This document shows, in pieces, positions 36,241-47,200 of a stretch of 64,000 nucleotides of DNA (its first letter is position 1; each line of letters begins with the position of its first letter). Below the pieces are notes generated by a model. That model was not told where the DNA came from and made no database searches. It worked only from the letters and a program-made list of their open reading frames with translations. Both the position numbers and the translations under genes were made by a program. This DNA is from Meconema thalassinum (Eukaryota > Arthropoda > Insecta > Orthoptera > Tettigoniidae), in contig OX336397.1 of NCBI GenBank assembly GCA_946902985.2, positions 183,338,813 through 183,402,812 on the forward strand, given 5' to 3'.

Positions 36241-36401
36241 CTCATCTAAAGGACTACCAATGTAATTTGATTCACCTTCGTTTTCTCGTATGTGCTTGTG
36301 TACATTTTCTGTTTTGATTTTGCTTAAGACTTGTGTTGGAGAAGTATGTCCACGTATTGCTACCTTTCTTGTAATTTGAATGACAAATTAGACGGGCATC
36401 A

Positions 36402-36545
36402 TGTACGGTGCTGCACTCTGTACTAAGGTGGTTCACCCAGTGCCCACGAACGGCAGCGCCCGTAGCACAGTCGGGAATCATTGAGCATTCTGTGTGATGT
36501 CATATCTTTGGATATCTGGGCAATCAATACCTTATATAAATAAAT
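36402..36545 (+). repeat. Probable 3' LTR segment of BEL element A
   Basis: Begins tgtacggtgctgc and shares several 10-15-bp blocks with 21603-21765, in the same order. A TATA-like cttatataaataaatg lies near 36530. The end is not defined, because similarity fades. Confidence 0.55.
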
Positions 36546-36832
36546 GCAGTAAGCAGGGCTACCATAAGCCTATGTTGGATAAATTCTAAAGTAGGCCGTA
36601 GGCACTAATCACAGGCGTATGTACTGTAAACTACAATAATATGCACAAAGGCAGAGGTGTACTGGTACAGTGGTTTTACTCTAATGTGAATTTAAAAAAA
36701 TACCAATATGAATACGCTACACCTCATAAACAGTGAAGGAGACGGGGACCTTCCACCAAGATAATATATGATAATATAAATGAAGTTCATACCTTCCCAA
36801 GCTGGAATTTTACTACATAAGTCGTGATATTG
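36546..36832. other. Short non-coding gap between elements A and C
   Basis: AT-rich, no feature recognised. It may contain the rest of element A's LTR. Confidence 0.3.
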
Positions 36833-36837
36833 AAAGG

Positions 36838-36961
36838 TGTTAATAAAACGCTTAGTCAAACTCAATAGTTTAATGCAACGTGACGAAGCGCCATTACATG
36901 GATAACACACAGACCGGAAAAAAGGACAAACAAACACAGTCTGGTCAAGGAACTTAGAACA
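36838..36961 (-). repeat. BEL element C 3' LTR
   Basis: 124 bp; on the minus strand it starts tgttctaagttcc and ends ttttattaaca. Near-identical to 41622-41745. Confidence 0.95.
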
Positions 36962-38215
36962 CACTCCCACCTTGCAATTTACAGGCAAAATAAATTGCAA
37001 CCTTCTCACAATCACAAATTAAGTCTATGGCAGTGACCTGAAATACAGCCGCATATTTTATCCGATCCTTGGGTAGTGGATCAAATGGAGTTTCAACTGC
37101 TTTTCCGTGAAGCTTTTTGCATGTGACGCATTGGGTGATCACCTTCCTGGCTAGTCTCCTTATTCCCGTTATCCAGTATTTCTCGCGTAGATTTGACAAC
37201 AGTGTTTGCAATCCTGCATGTTGTAAATGACAGTGCTTTTGAAAGACCAATCTTTGCACTAACACATGCTTGCCTGACAACAGTATTGGACATTTAAAAT
37301 GGTTATGTTCATCCCCTAATAGAAGTTTCGTTCTGACTCGTAAGAGTCCCTCTTCGTCAACAAAGGTCTGCATTTCTTTGATCAATCTTGCCTCTTTCTT
37401 ATCAAACCTATAATTTTGTATGCACCTCATTAATTTCTTCTCTGCTCTCTGAGTTTCTTCATATCTCAGTTCTCCACGTCTTGTGTTGTTCTTGCGACAC
37501 CCATCAATAAATCGAAATATCCATCCTATCAGTCTTACAATCATCGAGTACTTCGAAAAGTAGGCGAGCCATGAAGTGAAGTTCGTCCTTTCAAAAGATG
37601 TACTGGACACCACAGTTTTCTTCCTTTCAGCATTTACTTCTTCGTCTTCTTCTGGTGGAGATTCTTTGGACCTGGGCCATTCATTTTGTTCTTGTCTTAT
37701 CCACGGCGCGGCGGCCCCTCCCACCATTGGGTTTCTTTCAATATCTTTGCATTACAGCCTCTTGAGGGAAGGTCTGCAGGGTTCAAAATTCCGGGAACAT
37801 GACGCCAGTCAGTAGGATGGCTATGCAGCTTGATCTCTCGTACTCGGTTGCCAACGAACGTGTTCCAATCTCCTTCCCTTTGTAACCATGCTAGCACAAC
37901 CATTGAATCACTCCAGTAGTAGGTCTTACTGTCTGAAAGATCCAAACTCTTCTTAACATGGTAGGCAAGTCGAGATGCTATGACTGCTGCTAGCAACTCC
38001 AGTCTAGGAATTGTCAATTGTTTTACGGGTGCCACTCTTGCTTTACATGCCAAAAAGCGAACTGAAACCTTTCCAGCAAACTCTGCCCGCAGGAAGACAC
38101 AAGCGGCAAATGACAATTTACTGGCATCGCAAAACACATGAAAAGTCTTTTCACAGTCCATGAAGGGTTCTAAAGACAGTCTTCTGGGAATCTGGCAGTT
38201 ACCCAAATGATGCAA
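36962..38215 (-). pseudogene. BEL element C RNase H and truncated integrase
   Basis: RNase H at 37697-38215 has HVFCDASKLSFAA, PRLELLAAVIAS and YYWSDSMVVLAW, all key acidic positions retained. The next frame (36954-37727) carries the integrase zinc region with HLQHAGLQTLLSNL and TQCVTCKKLHG. It then reaches VTAIDL, the position of the first catalytic Asp, at about 37020. About 60 bases later the 3' LTR begins, so the second Asp, the Glu and the C-terminal domain are missing. This is an internal deletion of roughly 1 kb compared with element B. Confidence 0.85.
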
Positions 38216-38221
38216 ATGCTT

Positions 38222-39540
38222 TTACCATGCAGAAAATTGCTGGGTTATTTCTTCAGGTAATTCAACATCCCAACCACATCTCAATTTCCACGTATGTTGC
38301 AGGAGTAGTTTTTGAATGAGTGTAGTGGAACTGGTATAACCCACGGGGTCAAATATACTCTGGGTTATAGACAGCAGAACTCTCTTCGAAATGGATTCTC
38401 CCGTTAATTTAAGTCCACTGACATCACAAAACAAAAGATCATTTACAATGTCCCATGATACGCCTAAAATTGGAACAATTTCTTTGCCTTCATCAACCAC
38501 ATTGCCAAACAAAGTAGCAGTTGCCCACCCTCTAAGCTCAAACTGTCCAGATGCCATCAACTGAGTGGATTCCCGAACAAATTTATTAACTGATTATTCA
38601 ATTTCAAGGCTAGTAATGCACTTATCTACATAGAACGATTGCTTCAAAATATTTGCTGTCTGTCTCATGTCTTCTGGAGCCTGATTTAGATGATGGGTGA
38701 TGGTTGCTCCTAGCAAGAAAGGACTCGAAGACACACCAAATACTACACGTCGATGTCTGAATGTGATCATTTCTTGTGCATCAGCACTGCTCCTCCACAG
38801 GAATTTCAGGAAATCACTATCCCTCGCTGATAAGCTTATTTGTAAAAATGCCTTCTTGATGTCAGCAGTAACACCAATGGCACATTGCAACAGTAGCTTT
38901 GGAATCAACTCGATCAGATTCGGACCTTTACAAACACAGTCATTCAATGATGTTCCTATGTGGTCCTTAGCTGAAGCATCAAAAACCGGGCGTATTTTTG
39001 TGATCTGACTATTTGCCTTGATGACAGCCCTATGTGGCAAGTAGTACCCTCTAGCTTCATTTTCAGGAACTATCTATATGATGCCAGATTGGAGCCAGTC
39101 TTGAAACACTCCATGATATTATTTTAATTTCCCAGAAGCACGCAGGCGGTTTGTCACTCCGATAAGTCTCTTTTCTGCCAAAGCTTTGTTATCCAGGAGT
39201 TCCGGATGTCCTTCCCTCCACAGCAAGCACACCACTTATCTGTTTTCTTCATTAACCTTCACAGTTTGGTTGAAAAACTGAAGGGTATCAGTAATAAAAT
39301 CTTCTGTCTTCTTCACGGCCTCCGATTCATTAATACCTATAACCTCAAACTTCCATAAATCTGACAAATCCAAGTTACAGTTGTAGGTTATGGCAGCTAG
39401 AGAATTATTTGCAGTCGTTCTGGGGCCCTGAATCGTCCAACCTAATCGTGTTTCAATTACTACCACAGCATCATCCAAATGTACACATAACCAGTTAAGA
39501 ATGATCCTGAAATGTCTGCTCCTATCAGCAATCATATATC
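38222..39540 (-). pseudogene. BEL element C reverse transcriptase
   Basis: The connecting region 39236-39535 has TRLGWTIQG and KFEVIGINESEA, close to the same region of element B. RT proper (38594-39040) has FDASAKDHIGTSLNDC, GVTADIKKAFLQISL (motif A Asp), FGVSSSPFLLGA and, at the motif C position near 38616-38631, YVDK where YVDD or YVDN is seen in relatives. The frame then stops, and 38222-38560 carries SIFDPVGYTS. Stops separate the pieces; the bases between 39040 and 39236 read as degraded RT finger region. Confidence 0.83.
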
Positions 39541-40197
39541 AGGTGGATTCCTCCATGTGTCAGACAGAATTATTCGTTTCTCATTGAGTTTGGGGTACAC
39601 GTTTTGACTTTCAACTCTTGGTACATAACCACAAATTTTGCCCTGTTCTAATACACTTATAGATCCTTGATATTCACCATTTGAAAAATGAAAATCCACA
39701 GTCTGCTTCCAGTCTCCGACCGGGTCAGGAATGGAATGAATGAAGCCCCCATCTAGCGGCGAGAATATGAACTGTGCCGGCTGCCGAAGCCTGACGCACT
39801 CCTCGGGGGCAATGATTAAATGAATGACAGATGAAATGAAATGATAGTGGAGAGTGTTGCTGGATTGAAATGTTGACAGGGAAAACCGGAGTACCCGGAG
39901 AAAAACCTGTCTGCCTCCGTTTTGTCCAGCACAGTTCTCACATGGAGTGACCGGGATTTGAACCACGGACCCAGCGGTGAGAGGCCGGCGTGCTGCCGCC
40001 TAAGCCACGGAGGTTTCATATTCACCATTTACACTTCTCAAGATAATGTCATAGAGGTTGTGTTGCTTTTGACTGGTTTCAACTCCCCCCAAAAGACTGT
40101 GGCTCAACATTTCCTTCCCAGATGGTTTTATATTTAGTTCTCTCACAACATCTGTAGAAATATAGGATCTTTGAGCACCGCTGTCATTAAAGTGCAC
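39541..40197 (-). pseudogene. BEL element C protease, interrupted by a SINE
   Basis: The aspartic protease motif NDSGAQRSYIS is near 40165-40190, followed by LLGGVETSQKQHNLYDI. The coding sequence is interrupted by the SINE at 39683-40017 and resumes at about 39670 with a segment containing KICGYVPRVESQN and KRIILSDTW. The catalytic DSG is intact. Confidence 0.8.
39670..40030 (-). mobile_element. tRNA-derived SINE, family II, copy 2, nested in BEL element C
   Basis: Body 39683-40017, minus orientation, flanked by a perfect 13-bp duplication atattcaccattt at 39670-39682 and 40018-40030. The head near 40010 reads CCTCCGTGGCTTAGGCGGC, and GGTTCAAATCCCGG (B box) lies near 39953-39966. It matches the copy at 12092-12425 with few differences. 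It must postdate insertion of element C. Confidence 0.95.
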
Positions 40198-41611
40198 GTA
40201 CTAGTTTAACCTTACCATTATGGACAATATTAACCATTACTGTTTGCAAAAGAGTGTACCCTGACTTCTGTGATAAGAGAGCTTGTGACTCCGCACTCTT
40301 TAGGCCTACTTCAACACTTTCAGTTTTCTTACTCTGGATGGGTAATTCTGGACACATAACTGTCACATGGCGCCTAAAACGGACAAGACATTTGACGAAG
40401 TTCCGGCACCTCTTAGCACCGTGACCAGCTTTTAAACATACAAAACAACAATTCCTTTTCTTGAGCAAATTCTTTTTTTTCATCCAACGACATCATTCTT
40501 CCTTTAAAGCACTCTGTAGCCGCATAAGAAGTTCTATCACACCACACACATTTTGTATCTGAGCTTTGTTGTTTAGAACTCCCAGAATATATGCACGCTG
40601 CAGTAGGTAAACTGCTTGTTTTACCATTGTCAATACTATCACTAGCAACACCCCTATTACTAGAAATACCACTGCGAGCCAACTGAAGGCGCTCTTCACT
40701 TTCGACCTCAAGTTTCAAGAACTCCAGCAGATTAGCTAGACGGTCACTAGGATCATGAATTTCAGCTCTACTTACCGTACGTGCCCTTTCCCATGCTCTT
40801 AGGATATCGTCAGGTAAAGCTGACTCAACCACCGGATACAACATGGCAGCATACTTCTCCATCGTTACTCCTAGGGTCTCTAAGGCTCTATGTTTAGTTT
40901 CTAATCTGTCATACAACTTTGCTAAAGATATAACATCATGTGTCATCACCAAAGCAAGTAATTCGCGAACGTATATCTCTATTAGTAGTTCATCACGAGC
41001 AAACCTTGATTTCAGCTGTTCGATGGCTTTACTATAGTTAGGGCCTGAAGGGGGAAAGCTCTCAACAAGTTCCCTAGCACTGGATCCCGGCACTGTTGCT
41101 TGTATTAAGTATTGGAACTTTCCTCATCAGCAGTTGTTTCGTCATAATTAATCTTGCGACACTGTCCCCAGAAACCTAACTAATTTCTCACATTACCATC
41201 AAACGCCTTCAGTTCCAAATTAGGTAATCGTAAGTTCCTTTTATGCGAAGATGAGAAATTTGCTTCACTTCCACTTTCTGATACGACATTCCCTCGATCA
41301 AGAAGTACATTCTCATACCTGGTTTTGGCTGCTATCCATTCCTCATTATACGCTTCGGCGGCTTCGTACTCCTTTTCACAAATTTGTTCATCGAAATATT
41401 CTGCCGTAAACCATACATCCCGTATATTGTCTTCTATCATGAAGAGACGCGTTGCTTTGTCCTCTAGAATTTTGAATGCAGTTGCTACGTCGTCTGGCAC
41501 GCGCGGATCTACGTCCAATTTATGTTTAAACACGTTCAATGATTTCGTGTATAAACGTCGCACTAAACCTCGTTCCCGTTTTAATTTTTCCATTTTTTCT
41601 AATCTTGTCAA
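40187..41611 (-). pseudogene. BEL element C Gag
   Basis: Opens with MEKLKRERGLVRRLYTKS near 41594 and reaches the BEL Gag motif LRLPNLELKAFDGN near 41200. It stops at 41180 and resumes from 41093 with SSARELVESFPPSGPNYSKA. The nucleocapsid region has KCVWCDRTSYAATEC near 40540, then after a frame change near 40440 CCFVCLKAGHGAKRC. Two to three interruptions are present. It is related to the Gag of element B in sequence and length. Confidence 0.85.
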
Positions 41612-41621
41612 GGTCGCCAGA

Positions 41622-41745
41622 TATTAATAAAACGCTTAGTCAAACTCAATAGTTTAATGCAACGTGACGAAGCGCCATTACATGGATAACACACAGACCG
41701 AAAAAAAAGACAAACAAACACCGTCTGGTCAAGGAACTTAGAACA
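41622..41745 (-). repeat. BEL element C 5' LTR
   Basis: 124 bp. Its 3' terminal dinucleotide on the minus strand is TA instead of CA, one of the four differences from the other LTR. Confidence 0.95.
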
Positions 41746-42094
41746 AAAGGGATGGCGGGTGAGTTCAGCAGAGGAGTGAACTACATCATTTCCAGACCAA
41801 TTTTAATCATTACAAAAGTTATTTATAGCTAAGAAATTCCTTCCGTAGGTTCTCGTCTTCTTCACTGTTGTTGACTGAGCCTAATTTGATACGCTTAGCC
41901 TACGGTACATTCAGGAGGGAAAACCCCAACGTTTATATCGCAAAACTACTGCTCACTAGAATGGAAATAATACAAAATAAGGTAATTCCAAACAGGCAAT
42001 CACTTATATTATACTACTTAATTGCATTTGAAATGTTTTCACAGGACGATCTGAGGTTATGTGCACCATGTAATAAAAATACTGTATACCTTAC

Positions 42095-42240
42095 CTTTGT
42101 TGTTTTACTGACTGTTAATGTTTCTCTTGGGATGGTTTGTATCCACTTCTTTGTCAAGCTTGCTTCTTTCGGAAAAGAAAACACGTGTACTTTTGGTCCC
42201 GTTGGATAATTTCTTCTACACACAGCGCCTATATGGCATT
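42095..42240 (-). pseudogene. THAP-type zinc-finger exon fragment
   Basis: The minus strand has RRNYPTGPKVHVFSFPKE followed by KKWIQTIPRE, the usual middle of a THAP domain, preceded by a KCHIGAVC cysteine pair. Just after KTTK the sequence gives a strong donor, AAAG followed by GTAAGG at 42094-42089, as at an exon end. The rest of the gene (CxxH half and AVPTIF-like end) is not visible, so it is either an orphan exon or part of a gene with distant exons. A SINE lies directly 5' of it at 42261-42688. Confidence 0.55.
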
Positions 42241-42252
42241 TTGCCGATTAAT

Positions 42253-42696
42253 AATAATGCGGCTACGGTGACGTAGTTGGTAGGATGCTGACTTGCTGTG
42301 CCCAGGATCACGGGTTCAAACACCGCCAAAGTCGTCAGATTCTCTAAGAGCGTTAAAATCCTTTAGTATGCCTTCCTTTGGAGGGGAAGTAGAGCCAGCG
42401 ATTCCATGCCATAGATTTATGGCATGTAAAATATCCTTTCACTATCTAAACTTGTGTGAAGCTAAATTTCTCCCTTAGATTTCGTTGAAACTCTCTATTG
42501 AAGATCCAACCTTCACCACTAGGTATCGGTGATATCTGATAGCAAAAGTGGGAACTACTTGAAAGTCAACGGAACTTATAGCTCACCCCATGGGTGTCCA
42601 CTTGAAGCACCTCCAGCCTCTGGCGAGATGAACATGTCCTCGGACACTCCTGTCACTAAAATCCATACCCTAAAAAACTAATTATATAAATAATGC
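42253..42696 (+). mobile_element. tRNA-derived SINE, family III, copy 2
   Basis: Body about 42261-42688, plus strand. The head GACGTAGTTGGTAGGATGCTG (A box region) is followed by GGTTCAAACACCGCC (B box region), and the body is alignable with 15630-16041. An 8-bp shared flank aataatgc at 42253-42260 and 42689-42696 is the likely target duplication; neighbouring bases are diverged. Confidence 0.82.
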
Positions 42697-42699
42697 AAA

Positions 42700-43176
42700 T
42701 ATCGAGATAAAATAAAACTTGCACAAAACGTTCGCAACACACTTTCTAAATTGATTAAAGTAATTTGAGCGATGAAATGCAAAGACTATTGAAGGTTCAC
42801 TTCGCTACTATCGCTACTTTTGGTCAAGCAAGGAAGATATTGTCAGAGAGTGCGGAGGCCTTATTTCTAGGTGGCGTGGATTTAACCTACTTTCTTCTTT
42901 TCGGATAACTTCTCTTTCTAATAGAATTATTTTGCAGTCTGAAATACTAGACGCCGGAAGCAGCCTTGCTCTTTCGAAGAAAGGCTATGGTGTCATGCAG
43001 TTTCCAGTCTTCGCAAAGCAGTTTAACTACTCCCGCTGATTTATAAACATCAATGTAGTCGGCTTTATGAATAATGGTTGTTTGTTTCATTAGTGGCTTG
43101 TCAACCTGACCAAACATTCGATCAGCTGGTTAAATACTGTGGTTTGTACGGGGAACATTATGTGAAACGTGTTCAC
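42700..43176. other. Non-coding, no recognised feature
   Basis: Mixed-composition DNA without repeats or domains that I can name. Confidence 0.3.
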
Positions 43177-43413
43177 TTAAGAATTTCTTTCTACTAAAAA
43201 TGCATAAGCGTACGCATAACAGCATTTATTCGGAGCGCTACACCCATCAAAGAACAGTCTAATACTTGCAACATTTTCAGTTAGTTGCAGGGCTACAAGA
43301 TGCTGTAACAGAGCAGAAGAAACATCGATAAACCCGCTTCCAGCTTGATCTTCTGTCCATAAAAAATAGTTTGGATTATTCCCATAAATCTTAACAATAC
43401 ATACACAATACAA
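43177..43413 (-). pseudogene. Unidentified transposase-like fragment
   Basis: A 78-codon minus frame contains NYFLWTEDQAGSG, then VSSALLQHL and IRLFFDGCSAPNKC. The arrangement of WxE, a helical stretch and an Asp in FFDGCSxxNK resembles a segment seen in a family of insect transposase-like proteins (usually SDxCGGQN). I cannot name the superfamily. No flanking domains are visible, so it is probably a decayed fragment. Confidence 0.3.
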
Positions 43414-43419
43414 CCTTAC

Positions 43420-45440
43420 TTGCCAGGAATTATATTCCCTTTATATTGATGATTCTGGAAGAAGCGGAATTAGCTGTACATCGAAGCTCATTGTTGCAGA
43501 ATATGTCCAATGTTTACATTAAATTATAAAATGTTGATGCACGATGACTGTGCAGTCGTTTACTGGCCATGTATTCAGTCTTTTTTACTGGATCAGTTGT
43601 TGCACTAATGATAGGTTTCATTTTACAGCAGTAACTACTAACATCTAAAGATGGGGAACAAAATCCAATATTGCAATATTAGAAAAGTTTTCGAGACATA
43701 GACACTGTATTGCCAATATCAACTCAAGTATCATTGCACATTTTCCACACCTTTGTTTTATTTTAATTAGCATCGAGGTCAACAAGCTGTGATTTTTGTC
43801 TTCAATAATGTGCTGTCTAACATCACTCAGTCTACCGCTATCTCACAGTTCAGATATCCTCTCCAATCAATGATAAGGACCTCAGATTAAAACATTAGGT
43901 TGGACAGATATTAATATACACCACTGCTGACTAGAAGATTTGTTCATCAGAAAATAATTATATTTATTTATATTGAAAGATGCTTTGTTCTACTGATTTG
44001 TACAAATGTTTGCATTGAATGTCCCTTTCTTGAATTTTCATGTCTTTTCTTTTAATTCATCCGTTATAATTTTTTATCTCCCACTTTATAACTTACCTTG
44101 TAAATGAATTGTTAATTTTTCTGCCAACAAATGTAATTATATTTTTCTTTAGCTGTAAAGAAAACAAATGTCGTTATTCCTTAATCTTAGAACATAATTG
44201 AGACCAACTCTTGTTAAATGTGCTACCCTAAACATTCAATCAACGTAATACTCAGGCTATAATGGTGGGATTTCTGCCATAGAAAACGCCGTTGCATGCC
44301 CCTCCGCCACACCTATCCTGTTATTTTCCACAGAGTTGGTAATTGGCCGACGGTTGGTGACATTAGGTGGTAGTTATTCTCACTTTGCATGACCTTCAGG
44401 TGTTAAAAACTTTATTCTTCGTTGTAAACAAATTAATTTGTCTTGTTCCCTCCGGAAGTTAAGCCATCATCTCTAATTCTCCCTTAATCGCAATTCTCAA
44501 AATCAAAAACCCTCAAAATTTAATAAAGCCAGCGCCAATTACTGCCACCATGTGCAATATTTGTAGTAAAAATAGGTCTCATTCTATTACTGTAGTATTG
44601 AAATTGCAGCTAATTGCATTACACAGCTCACCGATGAGCTTCCTTTACTAGTAAAATGTACTGTAAGGTGGTAGTTAGCTACTCTTCAAATTCAGAATGA
44701 GTCATATCCTTGATGCTTGAAAAAATTCTGAGATAGATGCTACTTATTATATGAAGAGATAGTGAATATCAACACTGTAACCTTCACGAAACATGCTATC
44801 ATAAGCACTTAATTTTTTCAGAGTACAAAAAATATTCTTAAGTGCAAACCCAAGATGTGTAAAATCTCTTACCCTAGAACATTCCCAAATCATATCATAT
44901 GGATGTACACAAAAACCGTGTACAAATTACATTGCCAGAACGTATCATATGAACGTGCACAAAACCCCTCTAACAATAACAATTCCGGAACATTACCGTT
45001 TGTTGTTTACAATCCCCTTTCCCTAAAATGCTCACAGAACATATCATATGGAAGTAAACCGCACCCCTCACTATCAAAATTCAAAGAATATATATTGATT
45101 GATATACCTGCCCCTGTAACTATAACATTTACGCTATTTAACATATGGAATTATACAAATCCTCTTTTCCTGTAAAATACCCAGAATATTTAATTCAAGG
45201 ATGTGCAATATCCTCTCTATGTCTCTTCACTTAAACCGTTGAACGAATTACATGCTCAATATATGGGAAACTGCCTTCCAGTAATTAAGGATGTTCAGGA
45301 TGTCCTTAAAACCTTCTCTTTCAAGGAAAACTGGGCACTATTTGAGAGCAATACATGCATATTTTCTCCCTTCATTACGGTAGAAATATGAGTTAATTAC
45401 TTTATTTACATTTTTTTTCACAGCTAAAATACAAAGTAAA
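43420..45440. other. Non-coding AT-rich region with a weak degenerate repeat
   Basis: No gene seen. Around 44875-45060 the motif catatcatatgga-like recurs three or four times (near 44890, 44944, 45038), with intervals of about 60-95 bp. The pattern is too degenerate to define a unit. Confidence 0.35.
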
Positions 45441-45445
45441 TTGAT

Positions 45446-47200
45446 TATGGCCCAGTTGTACGAACTCGGGTTATCCATCGGAATAGCTATACCTGGGCTA
45501 GCGTCTTCCTTGGTATATCGCCAATGGTGGGTTGTACGAAAAGATTTTATTCCGGGGCTCGCTATTCCATGTTTGTCTGAGAAACTAGCTAAGTTGGTAA
45601 CAAACGGAGCTAACTTTGAGGACATATTGACACGAAACTTGAACTTCTTTGGAAACAGATGAATATCGAATTGACCACTGCGATACTCCACGAGAGGCCG
45701 TGAGAATAACAAACCATGGCCGTGAACAAACATAATGAATCATGCATTGGTTACGAGTCAGTAAATAATAGTATATCGTATATATAAATATAATGCAAAC
45801 TAATATAGCATATCCAAGAATTAAGTACCTGTCAGTCATATGTTCCAGTCCACCGATAATTTAATCTAATAACCTCAAAACTGTATTTTTCCAGTCTGAA
45901 TCGTATAAAGAATTAATTTTCATCACAGTTCAGAAAATGATCCGGCCTCTGTCTGAGCTTCTTTGCTTTTCTCCTTTGCAGAAATATTATTTATATTAAG
46001 GGATCCTCTGCTTCAGCACGAATGCTCTCTCGAATAATTATGAGTAGCCTACGCTCTTGATTGACGCAAAGTTATTATTCATTCATTTCCGTGTCCGATC
46101 ATTTCCAGAATGTAGCAACTCCGATGGCCTTGTTGTTTGCCTCGATCAGGTCCTGGGTAGTGCAGGGTTGTTCTGTTGATCCACGGATCACCCCCATTGA
46201 TTACCGGTACATATAAAAGATAATACAGAAACACCAAGCATTAAAAAAAAAATAAGCAAAAAAAAAATTTGGACCTGTTGAGATTCGATTCACAAAAATC
46301 GTAACTTTGTACTCGCGAGAGTAGCATGATAGCCACTGGACCACCACTACCTAGCGTTACTTCCTGAAGACTGCGCATATGATGCTTTCGTTATTTTCTG
46401 TAAAAATATGTATGTAATTACTGTGTTGCTATTAAGATTATACATTTTTATGTACATATATGAATAGTTCAATCGAATTAAGAGTTTGCGATGATTTAAC
46501 TTCGGTTGTTTTCTAATAAGTGAGCCTCTGCATCACTTTCTACATTAATTCCTGGCATCTACAGCATGATTGTTTCTTCTCTTGAATATGAGTAGCCTAT
46601 GCTCTCGACTGACGCGGAGTTTTTATTAATTACCCTGTTGAACCTAGGATCACACCAAGTGATTACTGGTAGGCTACATTATAACAGATAATGTAGAAAC
46701 ACCAAGCAAAACATAGAAAAAAAAACTAATAAGCAAAAAAGGTTGGAACTGGTGGGGTTCGATCCACAAAATTCACGTTGCTCTGTCCTGAGCCCGGCGC
46801 GCTGACCATTGGACCACAGCGACATGGCGTTCAGTGCTGAAGACAATGCATACGATGCTTATATTTGTAATGTCGCTGGCTTGCTTTGGTATTTTTCTGT
46901 AAAAATGTGTATGTAATTATTGTGCTCCTATTAAAATTATACGTTCTCATGTACATTTATGAATAGTTTACTGGATCTAAGAGTTTGCGATGATTTAACT
47001 TCGGATGTTATAACGGTCTCTCCCGTCCGCCATATATATACTCGGTATAAGCAGATAGCCCGCCATTCCAAGCCCGGTTAGCTATGCCGTAGTTTTTACC
47101 CGGATTATCTCTTATACCAATGTCGTACAACTCAATTCTGCGCTAACTAGGGAGATAACTTTAGCCAAGGTATAACCCGAGTTCGTACAATTGGCCCTAT
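45446..47200. mobile_element. DNA-transposon-like element with 27-bp TIRs, PIF/Harbinger-like
   Basis: 45449-45475 (ggcccagttgtacgaactcg and on) and the reverse complement of 47171-47197 match at 24 of 27 positions. The ends are flanked by tat at 45446-45448 and 47198-47200, a 3-bp duplication. Terminal GG(G/C)CC and a 3-bp A/T target fit PIF/Harbinger MITEs, though TAT is not the classic TWA. Extra gttgtacga sub-terminal motifs occur near 45529 and 47126. No transposase is inside. The interior is largely two tandem, diverged ~500-bp copies carrying a tRNA-like promoter. Open frames at 45338-45839 are shadows. Confidence 0.65.
46018..47012 (-). repeat. Two tandem ~500-bp copies with tRNA-like (SINE) segments
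   Basis: Shared blocks tgagtagcct (46041 and 46589), aaacaccaagca, tttttctgtaaaaat and gagtttgcgatgatttaact occur in the same order in 46018-46515 and 46567-47012. The offset is ~500-548 bp. Each copy contains, on the minus strand, a tRNA-like head at about 46270-46347 and 46748-46820. The second head reads TGGTCCAATGGTCAGCGCG (A box) followed by GGATCGAACCCC (B box). These could be two SINE insertions or one SINE followed by a tandem duplication. Confidence 0.65.

Larger units (their letters stand above)
21603..36545 (+). mobile_element. BEL/Pao retrotransposon A, old, split by two insertions
   Basis: An old plus-strand element can be followed through gag (21999-23275), protease/RT/RNase H (29024-30922) and RNase H/integrase (34392-36240). 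The gaps are exactly filled by BEL element B (23281-29018) and an RTE-like LINE (30935-34379), each with target-site duplications in A. LTR-like segments starting tgtacggtgct lie at 21603 and 36402. BEL/Pao elements encode Gag, aspartic protease, reverse transcriptase, RNase H and integrase in that order. Many stops and frameshifts show that A is dead. Confidence 0.85.
36838..41745 (-). mobile_element. BEL/Pao retrotransposon C, internally deleted
   Basis: Minus-strand element with 124-bp LTRs at 36838-36961 and 41622-41745, flanked by the 5-bp duplication aaagg (36833-36837 and 41746-41750). The LTRs differ at about 4 of 124 positions by eye. The primer-binding-type ctggcgaccttgac (minus) abuts the 5' LTR at 41607-41620, and a purine tract aaggtgggag abuts the 3' LTR. 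Gag, protease, RT and RNase H are recognisable, but the integrase stops at its first catalytic motif. A SINE (39683-40017) interrupts the region just after the protease. Confidence 0.95.

Noticed and set aside
45338..45839. 131-codon minus frame and overlapping frames near 45.5 kb
   Set aside because: Explained by the terminal region of the TIR element and adjacent non-coding DNA; no protein features.
46270..46820. Two genuine tRNA genes
   Set aside because: A- and B-box-like motifs are present, but the cloverleaf stems are poorly paired and the segments lie in a repeated, decayed unit, so SINE heads are more likely.
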